DNA from: Legionella sp.
GTDB taxonomy: Bacteria; Pseudomonadota; Gammaproteobacteria; Legionellales; Legionellaceae
Assembly: GCA_009995425.1 (NCBI GenBank)
Contig: JAACPN010000020.1
Location: forward strand, 1-32,447
Reading direction: 5' to 3'
DNA: 32,447 bases
The position numbers were made by a program, and so were the translations under genes. Each line of letters begins with the position of its first letter. Within the stretch, counting starts at the first letter, position 1. Shown here one piece after another: positions 9,401-19,800 of this stretch. The notes beneath the pieces were generated by a model, which worked only from the letters and a program-made list of their open reading frames with translations, was not told where the DNA came from and searched no databases.

Positions 9401-10325
9401 GCGCACGGTCTTCCCAAACTAAATCACGCAACCGTACAACGGCCTGTGCTGAAGTCAGCCGTGCATGACTCAAATCCAGCCAAAGCTGGACCTCACCTCG
9501 ACCTTCAGTCATGTGGTAAGGCAGCGGTTTAAAAAAAGAACGCCACTCTGAAAAGTCCACACGCTCAGCTGATAAATATACACTGCCACGAGCATCGGAT
9601 GAAAACCCACCGGACATATCCAGATCAGCCAACAGAGACACAACACTGGGCTGCTCACCTTCAAGGCTTGCATGCCCTTTGACACGATAATGCCCATCAT
9701 GATTCGACGCCACAATCGTTAACGGCTTAATCGGTGTCACACGACCATCTTGCCAATGCAGTGTAAAGCCAACACGCTTCATCACAATTTTTTGATGCGC
9801 AAGTAACCAAGCTAATAGATCATGAAAATCTGTCGATGCATTGGCTTTAAGACCGCCATCAACCACACTGCCTTCTAACATCCAATGCTCATCACCTTGT
9901 TTTAAATTAAAGCGACCATCTTCGATAAACAAAACACCCGGTTGAATGCGCCAGTGCAAGAGTGAGCGCATTAAATCAATCCCCACCAATAACGCTTTAA
10001 GCTCAAGTAGTGGAGAAGAAGATGGTGATGATGCGTCTTGTTGCGCAACAAGGACACCATCTAATTTTAAAACCGGTTCAAACCAATACCAACTGGTTTT
10101 CATATCTTGAATGGATACTGGCGCACCCAAAAGCTCGGTTAAGCGGGTTTCTAACTGGCTTTTATATTGTGCAGCCCAGGGTGTTAAGGCTCTAAAAACA
10201 CTCACAACAATGGCAAAAATTACCAGCGCAATCGCACACGTCATCCAGATGCGTTTGAGCCATAAGACGATTCTCACAGGCATACGTTCAGATAATACTT
10301 GGGCAATGCTATCCCATGCTCTCAT
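6417..10325 (-). CDS. yhdP: AsmA-like / TamB-superfamily protein YhdP
   Basis: At 1302 residues, with one N-terminal membrane segment (about 26-46) and a long beta-rich periplasmic body, it matches YhdP (DUF3971 and AsmA-like C-terminal region; E. coli protein about 1266 residues). YhdP spans the periplasm as a lipid-conducting groove and takes part in phospholipid transport towards the outer membrane; that role comes from the family. The N-terminal LTELLGAPVSIQDMKTSWYW and the C-terminal domain with FKDGRITHLSPETEKKMGLGK are typical. Its ATG overlaps the TGA of lolA (ATGA), so the two are translationally coupled. The OTU-like gene follows after 31 nt. mlaA, which acts in retrograde lipid transport, is in the same window but is not linked in an operon. 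Confidence 0.93.
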   Translation of the reverse strand: MRAWDSIAQVLSERMPVRIVLWLKRIWMTCAIALVIFAIVVSVFRALTPWAAQYKSQLETRLTELLGAPVSIQDMKTSWYWFEPVLKLDGVLVAQQDASSPSSSPLLELKALLVGIDLMRSLLHWRIQPGVLFIEDGRFNLKQGDEHWMLEGSVVDGGLKANASTDFHDLLAWLLAHQKIVMKRVGFTLHWQDGRVTPIKPLTIVASNHDGHYRVKGHASLEGEQPSVVSLLADLDMSGGFSSDARGSVYLSAERVDFSEWRSFFKPLPYHMTEGRGEVQLWLDLSHARLTSAQAVVRLRDLVWEDRAQKYTQKIDRLSANMVWEASSDGWRWRADHVRLKAGNTTWPENAMTLDYKAEEQRYRMFIKTILLEPTRGLLQHGPEAIQPLLAMQPQGQLHHTQLGFQNGKLDYVLSRFSHLAWREHGKIPAVNHLSGALAWEPKEGRLALDSEAVKLSVKNKTPLVFDLVNATVVWKALSHGWRVSFERAVLQHPNGVFSARGVLDDVSLDSPGALQGDVSFALHDATFWLPYLPEARIRPKLYAWLQHDITRVDQASGRVYVQGPLKAFPFDEGPGDFLMTGSLSGVDVRFNPSWPLTRDVSATLHLDKRTLAAEVSQAMFQGVPLKHASLRVTDLGLGREVLFARSEALAPCEDMLGYIAASPLHERLAKLDSLMIKRPALLNLALDFPFYPGSQALKVQGRVDFQDNDLFVKDLSQTMGLHHLTGTLPFNEHGILPSHLSAQLFNEPMVLDLHTIAGPHQERGLAIDMDGHLSVSGLQKELAMPVLALMQGRVAYKSQIMMTDDPDDLDKFTMNSSLEGLDIAIPAPYGKRRDDLAPLKLGTYFNLTRGARLTVDYARQLSADLWFDGGSEPFALARGEVVLGGKQAVLSKKPGVMLRGDFERLDWEPWQKVRTTLCDETKKTRSTHAFDSFQSIALHVHEANVLNQHYTNVKLDAHRASDRAWSIAMNEDSVSANLTYDVNMDSLRGYVSRWVMPSSGSHEHKLQPNHIPTLDLTLGELWVGDVNAGQLTIKGKPLEGNVWRLDSGELSTESYQLAFSGGWQADSKPQTLLDARLKIYDLEKALNYWDISPVVEAKSGDLQLTGRWDGSPQDFSLKAITGNLHIVFKDGRITHLSPETEKKMGLGKLLSILSLQTIPRRLKLDFSDLSKSGYSFDKFEGNFVLAHGIMDTEDSAIDGPVARATMKGSLNLDKQLYDMSLHISPHITASLPVVATIAGGPVAGIATWVASKLINQGMEKISGYTYEVSGPWLLPVVQQVQIYKKPSGLKDDAMNIKGRLG

Positions 10326-10933
10326 TGTTGCACCACATCAACGCCTTCTGGAGGCGTAAATTGAAATAAGTGCTCTGGTAAGATAACGTTTATTTTAGCC
10401 TGATTAAAACGTACGGCTGTACGTTGTCCTAATTGATCGTATAACTCCATACTTTCTAAAGCATCCCCTGCAAAGCGAAGGATCATGCGTTGTATGTTGG
10501 CTTGTTTTCCACGGGCTTTTAACGTAAAAACCTCTTGCTTACCCTCACGTTCAGATTTTACTGAAAAATCAGAAGTCAGGTTCACTTTATTTTCACTTAA
10601 GAACAAACCCGCTGCGGCGCCCATAGATTCGGTTTGTGGTTTAACCGTGACCTGTTCAAGATCGACATCATACATCCATATTTTTTTTCCATCGGCAATC
10701 AGAAGCTGTTCCATCGGTTGTGTTGTTTCCCACCTAAACTGACGAGGCCTGACAAAAGCCATTTTACCTGAACTTTGTGTAAGTACCCGTTGTTTTGCAT
10801 AAATTTGTTGTGAAAAAGAAGCTTTCATCGCCCGGATATGGCTTAATTTATCCCATAAAATATCACTTATCTCATCTGCATAAGCGTTCTGAAGCATCAA
10901 GAAATAAAACAAGCCTAAGATTATTCGCTTCAT
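10322..10933 (-). CDS. lolA: outer-membrane lipoprotein carrier protein LolA
   Basis: LolA is the periplasmic chaperone that carries lipoproteins from LolCDE to LolB. This 203-residue protein has a signal peptide ending near QNAYA-DEISD, then MKASFSQQIYAK, SSGKMAFVRPRQFRWETTQP and LLIADGKKIWMYD, all typical of LolA. ATG at 10933 is chosen over a GTG one codon upstream because GGAG lies 7 nt before the ATG; it overlaps the ftsK stop as TGATG. The stop overlaps the yhdP start as ATGA. The ftsK-lolA order is a widespread gammaproteobacterial arrangement. Confidence 0.96.
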   Translation of the reverse strand: MKRIILGLFYFLMLQNAYADEISDILWDKLSHIRAMKASFSQQIYAKQRVLTQSSGKMAFVRPRQFRWETTQPMEQLLIADGKKIWMYDVDLEQVTVKPQTESMGAAAGLFLSENKVNLTSDFSVKSEREGKQEVFTLKARGKQANIQRMILRFAGDALESMELYDQLGQRTAVRFNQAKINVILPEHLFQFTPPEGVDVVQQ

Positions 10934-13338
10934 CACGCGTCTCCATCTGACGATGGCACAAGCACATCACGCATGCCACCTTCCATCGGTCCAATGATCC
11001 CCACGCGCTCCATTTCATCAATCAAGCGTGCTGCACGATTATAACCAATTTTAAAACGTCGTTGCACCGATGATGTACTTGCTTTTCGTGCGCTCACAAC
11101 AAATTGAACCGCTTCATCGTAAAGCGCATCGGCTTCTTCAACATCATCACCCATACCAGAATCACCGAACTCACTCATCTCTTCTGTAATCCCATCAATA
11201 TATTCAGGTTCCCCGCGAGCACGCCAATCATCCGCAACACGATGCACTTCTTGATCGTCAACAAATGCGCCGTGTACACGCAAAGGCGCGCCGGTTCCTG
11301 GCGCAAGAAACAGCATATCACCGTGACCTAATAATTGATCAGCACCTTGTTGATCTAAAATCGTACGTGAATCAATTTTCGATGACACTTGAAAAGAAAT
11401 ACGGGTCGGAATATTCGATTTAATCAAACCGGTCAACACATCAACCGATGGACGCTGTGTTGCTAAAATTAGATGTATGCCTGCTGCACGTGCTTTTTGT
11501 GCAATACGTGCAATCAATTGCTCCACTTTTTTTCCGACCACCATCATCATGTCCGCAAGCTCATCAATCACCACGACAACATACGGCAAAGCATCCAATT
11601 CAGGTGGTTTTTCATCCATACTTTGCGTTGGCTTCCATAACGGATCGGTCAAGGGAGTGCCCGCAGCTGCCGCTTCGTTAACTTTTGTATTAAAACCGGC
11701 AAGATTCCGCACGCCAAGTGCCGCCATTAAACGATAGCGTCGCTCCATTTCTTGTACGCACCAACGCAGAGCACTCGCAGCTTCTTTCATATCAACCACA
11801 ACCGGGGTTAACAAATGTGGGATCCCATCATATACCGAAAGCTCAAGCATTTTAGGATCGATTAAAATTAAGCGCACTTGCTCTGGCGTTGATTTAAATA
11901 ACAAACTTAAAATCATGGCATTAATCCCCACAGATTTTCCTGAACCCGTGGTACCGGCCACCAGTAAATGCGGCATTTTGGCCAAATCGACAATCATCGG
12001 ATGCCCTGCAATATCAACCCCTAAAGCAAGCGTTAACGGTGAATGTGCTTGTTGATAAACTTCTGACGTAAGCACTTCGGACAGCACCACCATAGCACGA
12101 TTGGGGTTCGGTAATTCAAGCCCAACCACGGTTTTTCCGGGAATAATTTCAACGACTCGAACACTCGTGACAGAAAGCGACCGCGCAAGATCTTTGGCAA
12201 GCGCTGAAAGCTTACTCACTTTAACACCGGCAGCAAGCTGCAACTCAAAACGTGTAATCACAGGACCTGGATGCGCTGCAACCACATCGGCTTGAATACC
12301 AAAATCGAGCAAATGCTGTTCTACGTCTCGCGAGAGCATTTCTAAGGCTTCATGAGAATACCCCTCAACATGTTTTGAACTTTCAGCAGCCAGTGCTAAT
12401 AAATCAAGCGGGGGTAACCCGCCAAGCGCAGGGGATTTCATTTGCTGAGGTGTGGCCTCAGGTGCTGCCTCAGACGATGTTGCCTCTACTCTGGATGCCG
12501 AACGCGCCATAATTTTCTCAGAAATAAATTTACGCCGAGAAGGCGCCGGTGCCGCTTCTTTTGTTTCTGTACTTTTGAGCACAGGATTTTGTCGAAGCAG
12601 TACGGGCTCGAGCGTTGTGACCGTTGTTGCTAATTTTCGAGGTTTCGGTCGTAGTAAAGGCTTCAAGCGTTCGACAAATTGACGTGTTCTATGCAGCGCG
12701 ATACGAACCGAAGTGAGACTTGCTCGTATGCTTTTCCAAACATATCGCCCAAGTCGTTCAAGCACAGGCCCCCATGAGATCCCTATCAACCAGGTCACAC
12801 CCACTAAGAGCATGGCCATCAGCAATAATAGAGCACCTTCGGGATTTAATGTTTGATAAAAAAACTTCGCCACCGCATGGCCGAGCATACCACCGGGTTG
12901 ATGGCGCAATAACGCTCCGCCATTCGCCCAAAAAACAAGCAAACCACATCCTGAGAGTAAAACCAAACCTAACCCGACACTTCGCAAAATAAGCATCGGC
13001 TTACTAAAAACACCGAGCGTTCGATGATCGTTTAAAATAACCCACGATAAAAAAGCGAGTCCAATCGGAAGCGCGTAAGCAAGATATCCAAAAATTGCAT
13101 ACAAAAAATCTGCTGTATAAGCTCCAACACGCCCACCACCATTAACCACAACACGACTTGATTGAGTAGCATGAAACCAGCCAGGATCACGTGTGTGATA
13201 CGTTGCAAGTGCTAAAAACACAAACAACGCTGCTGTAAAAATTAAAATAAAGCCTCCTTCACACAGCCGCTTCAGCCATAGCGGCACCGAAGACGTTTGC
13301 AAAGAAGAAGGCACGTGATCCTTTTGCTGTTTATCCAT
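10933..13338 (-). CDS. ftsK: DNA translocase FtsK
   Basis: FtsK anchors at the septum and pumps DNA to resolve chromosome dimers with XerCD at dif. The 801-residue protein has four N-terminal membrane segments (about 30-47, 80-100, 116-137, 168-187), a short Pro/Ala/Ser/Thr-rich linker (about 230-310), Walker A GTTGSGKS (462-469), Walker [12 protein letters not shown] (587-597), and a C-terminal winged-helix gamma domain (about 737-787, with [19 protein letters not shown]) that reads KOPS. The linker is much shorter than in E. coli (1329 residues), as in many other bacteria. The frame opens at TTG 13359, but ATG 13338 is preferred as a standard codon; neither has a clear Shine-Dalgarno. It is first in the ftsK-lolA-yhdP run, divergent from trxB. 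Confidence 0.96.
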   Translation of the reverse strand: MDKQQKDHVPSSLQTSSVPLWLKRLCEGGFILIFTAALFVFLALATYHTRDPGWFHATQSSRVVVNGGGRVGAYTADFLYAIFGYLAYALPIGLAFLSWVILNDHRTLGVFSKPMLILRSVGLGLVLLSGCGLLVFWANGGALLRHQPGGMLGHAVAKFFYQTLNPEGALLLLMAMLLVGVTWLIGISWGPVLERLGRYVWKSIRASLTSVRIALHRTRQFVERLKPLLRPKPRKLATTVTTLEPVLLRQNPVLKSTETKEAAPAPSRRKFISEKIMARSASRVEATSSEAAPEATPQQMKSPALGGLPPLDLLALAAESSKHVEGYSHEALEMLSRDVEQHLLDFGIQADVVAAHPGPVITRFELQLAAGVKVSKLSALAKDLARSLSVTSVRVVEIIPGKTVVGLELPNPNRAMVVLSEVLTSEVYQQAHSPLTLALGVDIAGHPMIVDLAKMPHLLVAGTTGSGKSVGINAMILSLLFKSTPEQVRLILIDPKMLELSVYDGIPHLLTPVVVDMKEAASALRWCVQEMERRYRLMAALGVRNLAGFNTKVNEAAAAGTPLTDPLWKPTQSMDEKPPELDALPYVVVVIDELADMMMVVGKKVEQLIARIAQKARAAGIHLILATQRPSVDVLTGLIKSNIPTRISFQVSSKIDSRTILDQQGADQLLGHGDMLFLAPGTGAPLRVHGAFVDDQEVHRVADDWRARGEPEYIDGITEEMSEFGDSGMGDDVEEADALYDEAVQFVVSARKASTSSVQRRFKIGYNRAARLIDEMERVGIIGPMEGGMRDVLVPSSDGDA

Positions 13339-13360
13339 AAGTATTTTAAAGCTATTCAAT

Positions 13361-13390
13361 TTGGCATACCATGACCGATATTAACATAAT
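13361..13390 (+). promoter_or_regulatory. sigma70-type promoter for trxB
   Basis: TTGGCA (13361-13366) and CATAAT (13385-13390) each match the consensus at five of six positions and are separated by 18 nt. The -10 box ends 22 nt before the trxB ATG, leaving a short leader that contains AGGAAG as ribosome binding site. Confidence 0.6.
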
Positions 13391-13400
13391 AAATCGCTAG

Positions 13401-14357
<957 letters not shown>

Positions 14358-14360
14358 ATA

Positions 14361-14401
14361 AAAAAGCCACTCAAATCTTAACCAATTTGAGTGGCTTTTT
14401 T
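14361..14401. terminator. bidirectional intrinsic terminator between trxB and the GH18 gene
   Basis: A near-perfect hairpin: the left arm AAAAAGCCACTCAAAT (14361-14376) pairs with ATTTGAGTGGCTTTTT (14385-14400) around an 8-nt loop, ending in a T run to 14401. The A-run at the start of the left arm gives a U-tail on the other strand too, so it can end both trxB and the convergent chitinase transcript. Confidence 0.93.
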
Positions 14402-14415
14402 ATTACGTACAGATA

Positions 14416-15933
14416 TTAACTACAATTACCACCCACCACGCAAGGAAACAAAGTCTTCGCAAATTGATAATTTGTTGTTGCATCATAATTAGCGCTCCAA
14501 CCGAATACCCCTCCGATATCAGGATACGTTGTCGGCGGTATGTACGTGCCACAACTTGTATGATCACGTAAACATTGGATAGCCTGCTTAGCTACGTTCG
14601 TATCAACAGCAGGCGAACCATCACTCTGACCCGATGAATTATTAACCACATAACCAATCGCGACCTGCGAAGGTGTTAAATAACTCGTATAAGGCAAAAA
14701 TGAGTTACCTGTACCTTGAGGCCAATCAGCTAGCAACGTCGTTGCAAATGCAACCGCTGAATCCGGTGATGACGTCAGCGTGGTACCATCGACAGGATAA
14801 CAAACTCCATTAATACCAAAAGCACATCCGGAATTATAATTTTGCCAAGCAACCCACGCGAGCGAGCCATAGGTTTGCATCACGATGGCAGAATACAGTC
14901 CAAACGTACTGTCATACGTTGACGTGGCTGATATTTGAGGCAACTGCGGTGTTAACGAAATCAGGAAGCGCTCCCCTGACCACGCGTAATAATTATGATA
15001 TAAATCATTAATGATGCTAATAAGATAATAAGATGTGCATGGCGAGGAGAGCGGAGCACTCAAAGAACAACCCGCACCAGGATCGACGAAATCTTTCGGT
15101 GGATCATTATAATAATTTGCTGCAAATACACCGGACTCAAGATCAAAATCAAACCCATCAAACCCATAGGTGTCTGATAAATTTTTTAACGCGGTATTAA
15201 AATTTGTTTGAAACTGCGCCGGATCATAATCAGGAGATGCTCCTACACCAAATTCAGCGGTGTATAAACTCACCGTTGTGCCAGGAACATTCGTCGATGC
15301 ACCACCTAATGAAAGTAAAACTTTGATGCCATACGCCTGCAACGATTTTATATAGGATAGTAAATCATTTGAACCATACCCACTGCCACTTAAAGCCCCC
15401 AGACTTACACTTCCACCGGTCTCTGTAAAAAGGCCAAATGCAATAAGAATATGTGTATAACCTGCCGCGGCAAGTTGATCTGCTGGAAGCGCATCTTCCC
15501 ATCCATACACATAACCAATCATTCGACCAGGCGATGCTAATGTGGTGAAGTTTTGTTGTGAAATCGGTTGCGATCCTAGCGCATTTAAAGCCAATTGAAA
15601 ATGCATCTTTCCCGAACTACGCGGAAAAGGGTGAGGTCGAATCGGTACAAATATCGAGCCCTGGCCATTGATAGAAAACATACAATAACCATTTTTTGGA
15701 TTTAAATTACACCCTGGAATCGTATCTCTTGAATCAAGAAGTTTTATGCCCGCATAAGGATAGGTTTGATTAGGTATATTCGATGCAATGGACAATTGGC
15801 CCTCTGTATTACTTGAGCGTTGAAAGACCGCTCGCAAAAGTGGGCGCGCGGCCTGAGCGGTCTGAGCGGCCCAAGCACAAACACCCAGCGCTATCACGAA
15901 CCCTAATTTTAATTGAGGTGACATCCATTTCAT
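14416..15933 (-). CDS. secreted glycoside hydrolase family 18 protein (chitinase-like)
   Basis: The 505-residue protein has a Sec signal peptide cut near TAQAA (about residue 29), a beta-rich region to about 130, then a GH18 TIM barrel. Motifs seen are SLGG (208-211) and DGFDFDLE (259-266), where Glu266 is the catalytic acid of the D-x-x-D-x-D-x-E signature. Related enzymes hydrolyse chitin or chitooligosaccharides, and secreted GH18 proteins of Legionella are exported by type II secretion; export route here is inferred. There is no obvious chitin-binding domain; the N-terminal 100 residues might be an accessory beta-sandwich. ATG 15933 has AAGGA 6 nt upstream. It lies 28 nt downstream of the barrel gene and may share its transcript. 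It ends at the terminator shared with trxB. Confidence 0.9.
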   Translation of the reverse strand: MKWMSPQLKLGFVIALGVCAWAAQTAQAARPLLRAVFQRSSNTEGQLSIASNIPNQTYPYAGIKLLDSRDTIPGCNLNPKNGYCMFSINGQGSIFVPIRPHPFPRSSGKMHFQLALNALGSQPISQQNFTTLASPGRMIGYVYGWEDALPADQLAAAGYTHILIAFGLFTETGGSVSLGALSGSGYGSNDLLSYIKSLQAYGIKVLLSLGGASTNVPGTTVSLYTAEFGVGASPDYDPAQFQTNFNTALKNLSDTYGFDGFDFDLESGVFAANYYNDPPKDFVDPGAGCSLSAPLSSPCTSYYLISIINDLYHNYYAWSGERFLISLTPQLPQISATSTYDSTFGLYSAIVMQTYGSLAWVAWQNYNSGCAFGINGVCYPVDGTTLTSSPDSAVAFATTLLADWPQGTGNSFLPYTSYLTPSQVAIGYVVNNSSGQSDGSPAVDTNVAKQAIQCLRDHTSCGTYIPPTTYPDIGGVFGWSANYDATTNYQFAKTLFPCVVGGNCS

Positions 15934-15961
15934 ATTGAATCCTTAGATATTTATTTTCAAA

Positions 15962-16717
15962 TTAAATCACAATTGAACACATGACAGCATTGGCATAAAC
16001 CGTGCCTGTTTTCAACGTGTTGTGTACTTGATCATTCGTCACATTAAAACTACCCTGACCTAAGTAAAAGAATCGATAACCACATTCAAGTGGTGCATCG
16101 CCAAAAACATGATCAAAGCTCAAGCTCGCGCCTGCGGTTGCACTAAAAACCGTGTTGGTTTTGTTTGCAAAAAAATCATTGGGGATCGATACTGCACCAC
16201 CTCCTGGAATATTCTGCTCTCTAAACGACGTGGTTCGCATAAAATTAGGACCAATGCCTGCATCCACAACGAGGTGAGGCTTAACAGAGGGTAGATTGAT
16301 GTTGGATTTTACGACCGCATAAAGCGGAAAATTTGTGATATTATACGCATAGGTTAAATTTTCAAATTCATTTTCTTGAAAAACTGAACCACCGATAGAC
16401 GTCTTGCCCAAAAAGAACGCGTTGAGTCCATAACTCAGACGATATTTATCGTTGGTTTCGGCATCTAAAAAATACCCAACACCAAACAAGCCATTGCTTT
16501 TGTCGCTATTTGATACCGTCAGGCGGTCTCCAATTATGCCATTCATTTCAATCAATTGTTCACGACCTGCATCACTCCAGAATCCCCCTGCTTGCAAGAC
16601 AAGGTGACCGTCATGAACGGACATGGACATGACGTTTTGGCAGTACAGTCCTAACAGAGCATACAACAAGGACGATACCACAACCTGTTTTTGTTGGTTT
16701 GTTTTTGGAAAAATCAT
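15962..16717 (-). CDS. predicted outer-membrane beta-barrel protein
   Basis: This 251-residue protein has a signal-like hydrophobic N-terminus (about 11-30) followed by alternating short beta-strand patterns such as HLVLQAGGF, RLSYGLNAFF, FPLYAVVKSNI, TVFSATAGASLSFD and TVYANAVMCSIVI. Size and pattern suit an 8- to 10-stranded barrel of the porin-like/OmpA-membrane-domain superfamily. The final residue is Ile rather than the usual Phe/Trp. The frame opens at ATG 16726, but ATG 16717 is chosen because AAGG then lies 9 nt upstream instead of directly abutting the start. Adjacent to the chitinase on the same strand. Function unknown. Confidence 0.7.
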   Translation of the reverse strand: MIFPKTNQQKQVVVSSLLYALLGLYCQNVMSMSVHDGHLVLQAGGFWSDAGREQLIEMNGIIGDRLTVSNSDKSNGLFGVGYFLDAETNDKYRLSYGLNAFFLGKTSIGGSVFQENEFENLTYAYNITNFPLYAVVKSNINLPSVKPHLVVDAGIGPNFMRTTSFREQNIPGGGAVSIPNDFFANKTNTVFSATAGASLSFDHVFGDAPLECGYRFFYLGQGSFNVTNDQVHNTLKTGTVYANAVMCSIVI

Positions 16718-16811
16718 CGACCACATCCTTATGTGTTAAAAATATTTCTCAAATAAACATACAATGAAAAACATCAATACACAAGAACCCGACGATTCTA
16801 TTCATTTATAT

Positions 16812-19800
16812 TTATGAAAAGCCTTGGGTTGGGCCAGGGTTAGTTTCGTCGATACGCTTTGTCCCGGACAAAATGGTCTCGTCTAAACCTTTTTGCCTTA
16901 CAATCTCACCAAGCGAACCATCTTGAAGCGCTTTAAGTTGAGCATCTGTAGGAAGCATACCGTGGATATGCTTGCTCAACCCCTGGTGAATTTCATCATA
17001 CGTGAACTGTCGTCCATAGTCGCTATGGTTAAAATATTTGATCACATCATCCATATTTTTAATACCAACCGCTGTTTTTTCCCCGCTGTAATCAACATAA
17101 TATAACGTCCGCTCTGCATGCTGACCGATGAGTAGGTAGGTGTTCTGATGATTTTGATTGAGCTGCTCTTTTGTTGGCTCCTTTTTAAATTCCTTCAAAG
17201 TAACCAACGATTCCGCGCTGTTTTGATGAGCATGGCGCGCATACGTTGCTGCGGCTATTTTTGTGTCTTTCGATTTAATCCATGCCCCACCCACGAGCCA
17301 ATGCACGAAAGCCATCACGCCCAAAAAATCCCAGTGAAACGTATATTGGCCTTGGCGTGTTTCAATATAACTTGTCAATTTTTCATCTATTTTTTCCATT
17401 TTTTCCATTTTTTCCATTTTTTCTGTTCTTTGCGAGCGTACTTCATGCTTATTTATAGGTGGCGGTTCATGAATCTGTGAAGGTTCAGGAATACGCTTCC
17501 ATTGAGCACGGATGAAGTTCATCTCATTCTTAATTAATTGTAAATTAGTACCTGATATCACACTCGAGAGTAAGAATTCATTCAAGAGGTTTAAATCCTG
17601 CTGCGTTGCAAGAATTATGGGAAGTTTATCCCCTAACAACTTAAAAATTGCATCTTTGGGGATGTATCGAGAGTTGATCAATTTAGCTAAATCATAAGGC
17701 GTCCTAATGACCCTTAATACCTGCTCCCTTAGCGCGTTAAAAACAAACAACTTACCTTCATTTTGCTCACATAGAACCTCCACCAAATTCTCCGAAGTCT
17801 TAATTATCTCTGGGAGACGCTCCTCAAAAGCTTCAAGAATCGTGTTGCACTCCGGCTGTTTATTGTGACTGATAAATTTAAGAACATTGCCCAAATCTTT
17901 CCCATTTTTGACGATATCTGGTAATTTATCCTTCAAGGTTAATAAAACAGAAGATATTCTATCATTACTTAAATGTTGAAGGACCTCTCCTAACTCTTCC
18001 GACGTATCAATGTATTCCGAAAGAGAACCTTGTAAACCTTTAATAAAATCTTCTCTCGTCGAGCTTGGTAGGGAATCAAAAAATCCCAAAAATGCATCGT
18101 TATTTTTAATTATATTTTGAAGATAGGGTTTCAATGCTTCAAAAGTAGCCACCTTCTTCGACTCATCTTTTATCATGCTCATCATGTTGCGGCATGCATT
18201 CTCATCTTGAAAAAATGTTGGCAAATTATTTTCCAATGCCTCAAGCAAAATACCGTACTTTGATGGTTCATCCAATAAATTCAAAATGAAGCCAAGCTGT
18301 TGGGTATCTTTGATTATATTCGGAAGATTATCTCCCAAATCATTAAGCACCCATACGCACTGAGTGTTATTTAAAACTTTAAGTATGCCGAGTAAGTAAT
18401 AATATGGGTATTCATTGCCAAGGAGTTTTAGTAATCTCTTCACCCCCACAGCCGTCAAAACAACGCCACGCTGCTCGTCGTTTAAAGACCTTAGCCAACC
18501 CACGAAGGTATGTATAGAATAAACAAATATCGAGCATGGTACTTTACTCTCCATTATTTTATTAAAGAGAACATCACGTTGATTTTCATCAAAATACGTC
18601 AAGACATTGCCCAATTGCGCGCAATCATCTATTCTGGCAATAACGTCTTGCCCATTTTTTGTCTCCTTGAGCTCGGGATCTCGATCGAGACACTCGAGAA
18701 TCAATGATATATTCCTATCAACGTTATTTATCACAATGTCAAAAACAACGTTGCGCTGTGATGCATTCAAAGGTTCGATTATTGCCAGAGCCGCTCTGCT
18801 ATTTGAGATCATGTCTGTCAATCGATTTTTCACTTGTTCAAAAACAAACTCTTTCTGCGAGTCATTTAATTCTAAGCAGCCCAAAACATGCGACAAGTCA
18901 CCTGCTGAACGGATCAGAGCTGGGAGATCCCCCTTCCAAGTATTAAAAGCAATTTCTCGCAACAGCGGGGTTGGTGAATACTCAATCACACCGGTAAAAT
19001 CGAAGACATTTTCGGGTTGCTTCAGCAATCTCCAATCAAGCAAAGCGTCTTTTTTAGCTTCATCTGTCATAAACTGCATGAGCTGACCCCAGTTAGAATT
19101 GGATAGCGGAGGAACTCGATTATCCAGTAACACAGGAAAAGCTGACGCAGGAACTTTGAGTAGCAATTGACCAAATTTTTGAAAATCTAAATAATGCTGT
19201 TGAAAATATTTTTTAGGACTATCTTCGTTCTCGTTCTTGAAGAAAGCCTGCATGACATCTGACGGAAAGTGACAAAACCACTCAAACTTATCATCAGTTC
19301 GAATATGGAGAGGATGATTGATTGTGGTTAACATCTGAGGTGTAGGTAGTAAAAAGTCTTGACCTTGGATATTTGATTGGTCAAATGCACGACGTGCCTC
19401 TGCTAATTTCTCTTTACACGCCTGTAGATTGTATTTTTTATCAACTTCAGACCATTGAATGGTATCAAGAACATCCGTATGTTGCTGAACAGCAGTTTCC
19501 AAATGCTCACGAATCGTACCTATGCAGGTTTCTGTTGTTTCTGTCGCCGTTAAATTTCTTGCTGGATTTTGGATAAAATCCCAGGCGTCAGCAATGGGGA
19601 TCCTAACAGATTCTGGTACATTACTGAACTCGGTCAAATCCATATGGCCTGTATGTGCATGGATAATATTAAGCTGTTCATTGGAGCACGTTATTGTCGC
19701 TTGGCATGCTTCAATCAGTGCACTGAGCATCGTTTTTTCTTCAATATGTGCCTTAGCTTGATCAATGGCTTCATAGATGGCAACCGGTACATTGCCTAAA

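Noticed and set aside
7493..9715. Several plus- and minus-frame open frames of 60-96 codons inside yhdP
   Set aside because: They lie wholly within a clear 1302-residue gene, lack family features and ribosome binding sites, and read as antisense shadows.
17560..18960. TAL-effector-like DNA-binding repeats in the solenoid protein
   Set aside because: The repeat length (about 33) is similar, but there is no repeat-variable diresidue pattern and the consensus LPxIIKxxxDLGxVL differs from TALE repeats.
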